From JAXDAY01 sp034679345 (GTDB lineage Bacteria; Eisenbacteria; RBG-16-71-46; CAIMUX01; VGJL01): a DNA stretch of 64,000 nucleotides. The DNA lies in the NCBI GenBank assembly GCA_034679345.1, contig JAXDAY010000008.1, forward strand, positions 62,001 through 126,000, written 5' to 3'. Made by a program: the position numbers and the translations under genes. The notes under the pieces are model-generated. The model made no database searches. It was not told where the DNA came from and saw nothing but the letters and a program-made list of their open reading frames with translations. Below, piece by piece: positions 62,147 through 64,000 of this stretch (position 1 is its first letter; each line of letters opens with the position of its first letter).

Positions 62147-63114
62147 AGACCCTCCCGGCAAGATTGGATGATGTCGTCGATCGTCGCGACCGCGAGGCCG
62201 ACCGCCGTGTCGGCCGCGCCGTAGTAGACGAAGACCTGGGCGTCGGGCGGCGGGAAACCTTCCTCGTCGAGGCCGTGCACGACCCATCCGCTGGGGAAGA
62301 CCACATTCGGGACCTGGCCGATCATCTCGTAGGCTTCGCGTGGCTCGAGGATGTTGTAGCGCGTGCGACCGATCGGCCGGGATGGGTCATCGAGGTCGAG
62401 GAGCAGGGCCCCGGCTTGATAGATGCTCACGCTGGCGAAGTGGGTGGCGATCCCATGGTAGAGAAGCAGCCAACCTTCGCGGGTTTTGACGGGGGGCGTC
62501 CCCGGACCGATCCGCTCGTCCCAGTAGTGGAAACGGCCGGTCGCGACTGGCGCGACCTGCTTCCAGCGGAGCAGATCGTCCGATGTCGAGAGGACGATCG
62601 TCTCCCCGCTCGCCGGCCCTTCGCCGTGAAGAAGATTGGGCCGCTCCAGCATGCAGAAGCGTCCGCCGATCTTCTCCGGGAAAAGGACGCCGTTTCGGCT
62701 GTCGGTGTCCCCCGCCGTGCCGATGAAGTCGAACGTCTCGAGATCGCCGCTGCGCGCGATCCCGATCCGGCAGCCGTCGTCCAGGTCGATCGCGACGGTC
62801 ATGAGGCACATCTCGCCCATCCGGGTGACTCGAGGGTCGTAGACGTGATGGATCTTCCCGGCGAGCTTCTCGATCCCTCGCAGGCGGATCGGCTCCCGGC
62901 TAACATCGAAGCGGATCCCGTCCGAGCTATCCGCGCCCAGGAGAAAGGTCTCCCGTCCGCGATTCTGGACCCGCAGGATGAGCCGCGTGCGCCCCCCCAT
63001 CAAAGTCGCTCCCGGGTTGAAGACGGAGGTGACATCCGACAGGCGCGGCCCGATCTCGGGGATGTCGAGCCGTGTCAGAATCGGATTCGCCGGGTGCCTC
63101 CGCAAGCTCGTCAC
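62143..63114 (-). CDS. GH130 family beta-mannosyl phosphorylase
   Basis: The best start is GTG at 63114 (VTSLRRHPANPIL), with only a weak ribosome site; 323 residues, no signal peptide. The five-bladed propeller has the catalytic Asp93 in HHVYDPRVTR, GVLFPEKIGGRF, LERPN, WDERIGPGTPPVKT (phosphate region) and WLLLYHG. GH130 enzymes split beta-1,4-mannosyl bonds with phosphate, giving mannose-1-phosphate. The family includes the Man-GlcNAc phosphorylases of N-glycan loci. The operon supports Man-GlcNAc as the substrate; manno-oligosaccharide remains possible. Confidence 0.88.
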   Translation of the reverse strand: MTSLRRHPANPILTRLDIPEIGPRLSDVTSVFNPGATLMGGRTRLILRVQNRGRETFLLGADSSDGIRFDVSREPIRLRGIEKLAGKIHHVYDPRVTRMGEMCLMTVAIDLDDGCRIGIARSGDLETFDFIGTAGDTDSRNGVLFPEKIGGRFCMLERPNLLHGEGPASGETIVLSTSDDLLRWKQVAPVATGRFHYWDERIGPGTPPVKTREGWLLLYHGIATHFASVSIYQAGALLLDLDDPSRPIGRTRYNILEPREAYEMIGQVPNVVFPSGWVVHGLDEEGFPPPDAQVFVYYGAADTAVGLAVATIDDIIQSCREGL

Positions 63115-63134
63115 GGCAAGAGAGTCTATACGAA

Positions 63135-64000
63135 TCAGCGGAGAATGGAGATCAAAACCATCGTCCCCGCGGCGATCGCGGCGGAGAGGGGAATGGTCAG
63201 CACCCACGCCCAGACGATCCTTGCCGCGATCCCCCAGCGGACGGCCGACGCCCGCTTCATCGAGCCGACGCCCACGATCGCGCCTGTGATCGTGTGGGTC
63301 GTCGATACGGGAATCCCAAGACTCGCCGTTCCCAGAAGAGTGATCGCTCCGGCCGTCTCCGCGGCGAATCCATCGACCGGGCGAAGCTGGGTGAGCCGCA
63401 TGCCCATCGTCTTCACGATCCGCCAACCGCCGGAGAGGGTTCCCAGCGCGATCGCGGCGTGACAGGAAAGCACGATCCAGAACGGTATTGCGAACTCCTT
63501 CATCATGCCCGAGGTGTAGAGCACCCCCGCGATGATCCCCATCGTCTTCTGAGCGTCGTTCGTCCCGTGCCCCAAGCTGTAGAGCGCCGCCGACAGCAGC
63601 TGGAGCTTTCGGAACACGCGGTCCACCTTGCGCGGCGCCGCACGGCGACAGATCCAGATCGTGGCCAGCATGAGCACGAAACCGAGGACGACGCCGATCA
63701 GGGGCGCCACGACAATGAAGACGACCGTGCGGGTCCAGCCCCCCCATATGATCGCTCCAAGGCCTGCGTGCGCCGCGGCGGCGCCCGCGTAGCCGCCGAT
63801 CAAAGCGTGCGAGCTGCTCGTGGGCAGGCCCAGCCACCAGGTGATCAGGTCCCAGACGATCGCGCCCACCAGCCCAGCGAGGATCACCTCGGGAGTGACC
63901 GCGTCCAGGTGGACCAATCCCTGGCCCATCGTCTTCGCGACGAGAGTCCCAAAACCGAAGGCCGCGACGAAGTTGAAGAAGGCCGCCCAGAGGACCGCTT
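63135..64000 (-). CDS. Inorganic phosphate transporter, PiT family (N-terminus outside window)
   Basis: The visible 288 codons cover the C-terminal part of a Pit protein with LGLPTSSSHALIGGYAGAA, the second GHGTNDAQKTMGIIAGVL motif and GIPVSTTHTITGAIVGVG, all signatures of the PiT family, plus about seven membrane helices. The start codon is beyond base 64000. It is first in the operon as seen here, 20 nt upstream of the GH130 gene. It would supply phosphate for phosphorolysis, which is an inference from position. Confidence 0.9.
   Translation of the reverse strand, partial: AVLWAAFFNFVAAFGFGTLVAKTMGQGLVHLDAVTPEVILAGLVGAIVWDLITWWLGLPTSSSHALIGGYAGAAAAHAGLGAIIWGGWTRTVVFIVVAPLIGVVLGFVLMLATIWICRRAAPRKVDRVFRKLQLLSAALYSLGHGTNDAQKTMGIIAGVLYTSGMMKEFAIPFWIVLSCHAAIALGTLSGGWRIVKTMGMRLTQLRPVDGFAAETAGAITLLGTASLGIPVSTTHTITGAIVGVGSMKRASAVRWGIAARIVWAWVLTIPLSAAIAAGTMVLISILR

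Overview
This is a continuous stretch of a high-GC bacterial chromosome (roughly 65% GC by eye), densely packed with genes. I saw no insertion sequences, phage genes, tRNA or rRNA genes and no CRISPR array. The best clues to the organism are two secreted proteins (4025-5839 and 49823-51280) ending in FlgD/Por-type Ig-like sorting domains, lipoproteins, and NtrC-type two-component control. These point to a Gram-negative lineage of the FCB group, such as Candidatus Eisenbacteria, Krumholzibacteriota or Latescibacterota. A deltaproteobacterium-like lineage cannot be excluded. No phylogenetic marker in the window settles it.

Layout. 1-6.5 kb: a TlpA-like thioredoxin lipoprotein whose first active-site cysteine is replaced by an in-frame UGA followed by a SECIS-like hairpin, so a predicted selenoprotein; then a PDZ aspartyl protease and three secreted proteins. 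6.5-15 kb: a citrate lyase alpha gene, a fused citrate lyase gamma-beta gene and an isocitrate/isopropylmalate dehydrogenase-type gene on the minus strand. They face a divergent NtrC-type regulator, histidine kinase and lipoprotein operon across a 656-nt non-coding region. That region holds a sigma-54-like promoter, an inverted repeat and a strong terminator hairpin, so it is either a regulated leader or a small RNA gene. 15-21.4 kb: a 2-hydroxyacyl-CoA dehydratase activase-type pair, then an arsR-arsM unit with a clear promoter and operator. 21.5-28.3 kb: an osmotic-adaptation cluster with a phosphoglycerate-glycoside phosphatase, glycerate kinase, two glycosyltransferases (one GpgS-like), a CmpX-like membrane protein and MscL. 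28.3-45 kb: threonyl-tRNA synthetase, lipid-linked sugar transferases, a cysteine-rich PDZ protein, an asparagine-synthetase-like protein lacking its glutaminase cysteine, a beta-helix protein, DUF2207, DoxX, PhzF and others. 45-53.5 kb: many small accessory enzymes (GNAT, methyltransferase, DinB-like, alpha/beta hydrolase) and a triple CHRD-domain protein.

53.5-64 kb: seven minus-strand genes, mostly overlapping by 4-19 nt: Pit phosphate transporter, GH130 phosphorylase, CBM9-like secreted protein, sodium/solute symporter, GH38 alpha-mannosidase, PNGase F-like secreted amidase and GH20 hexosaminidase. Together they read as an N-glycan catabolism operon: exported PNGase releases the glycan, and cytoplasmic glycosidases and a phosphate-using mannosyl phosphorylase break it down.

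The strongest points for follow-up are the selenocysteine TlpA, the N-glycan operon with its built-in phosphate transporter, the sigma-54-like citrate lyase control region, the CitD-CitE fusion and the Cys-less asparagine synthetase paralogue.
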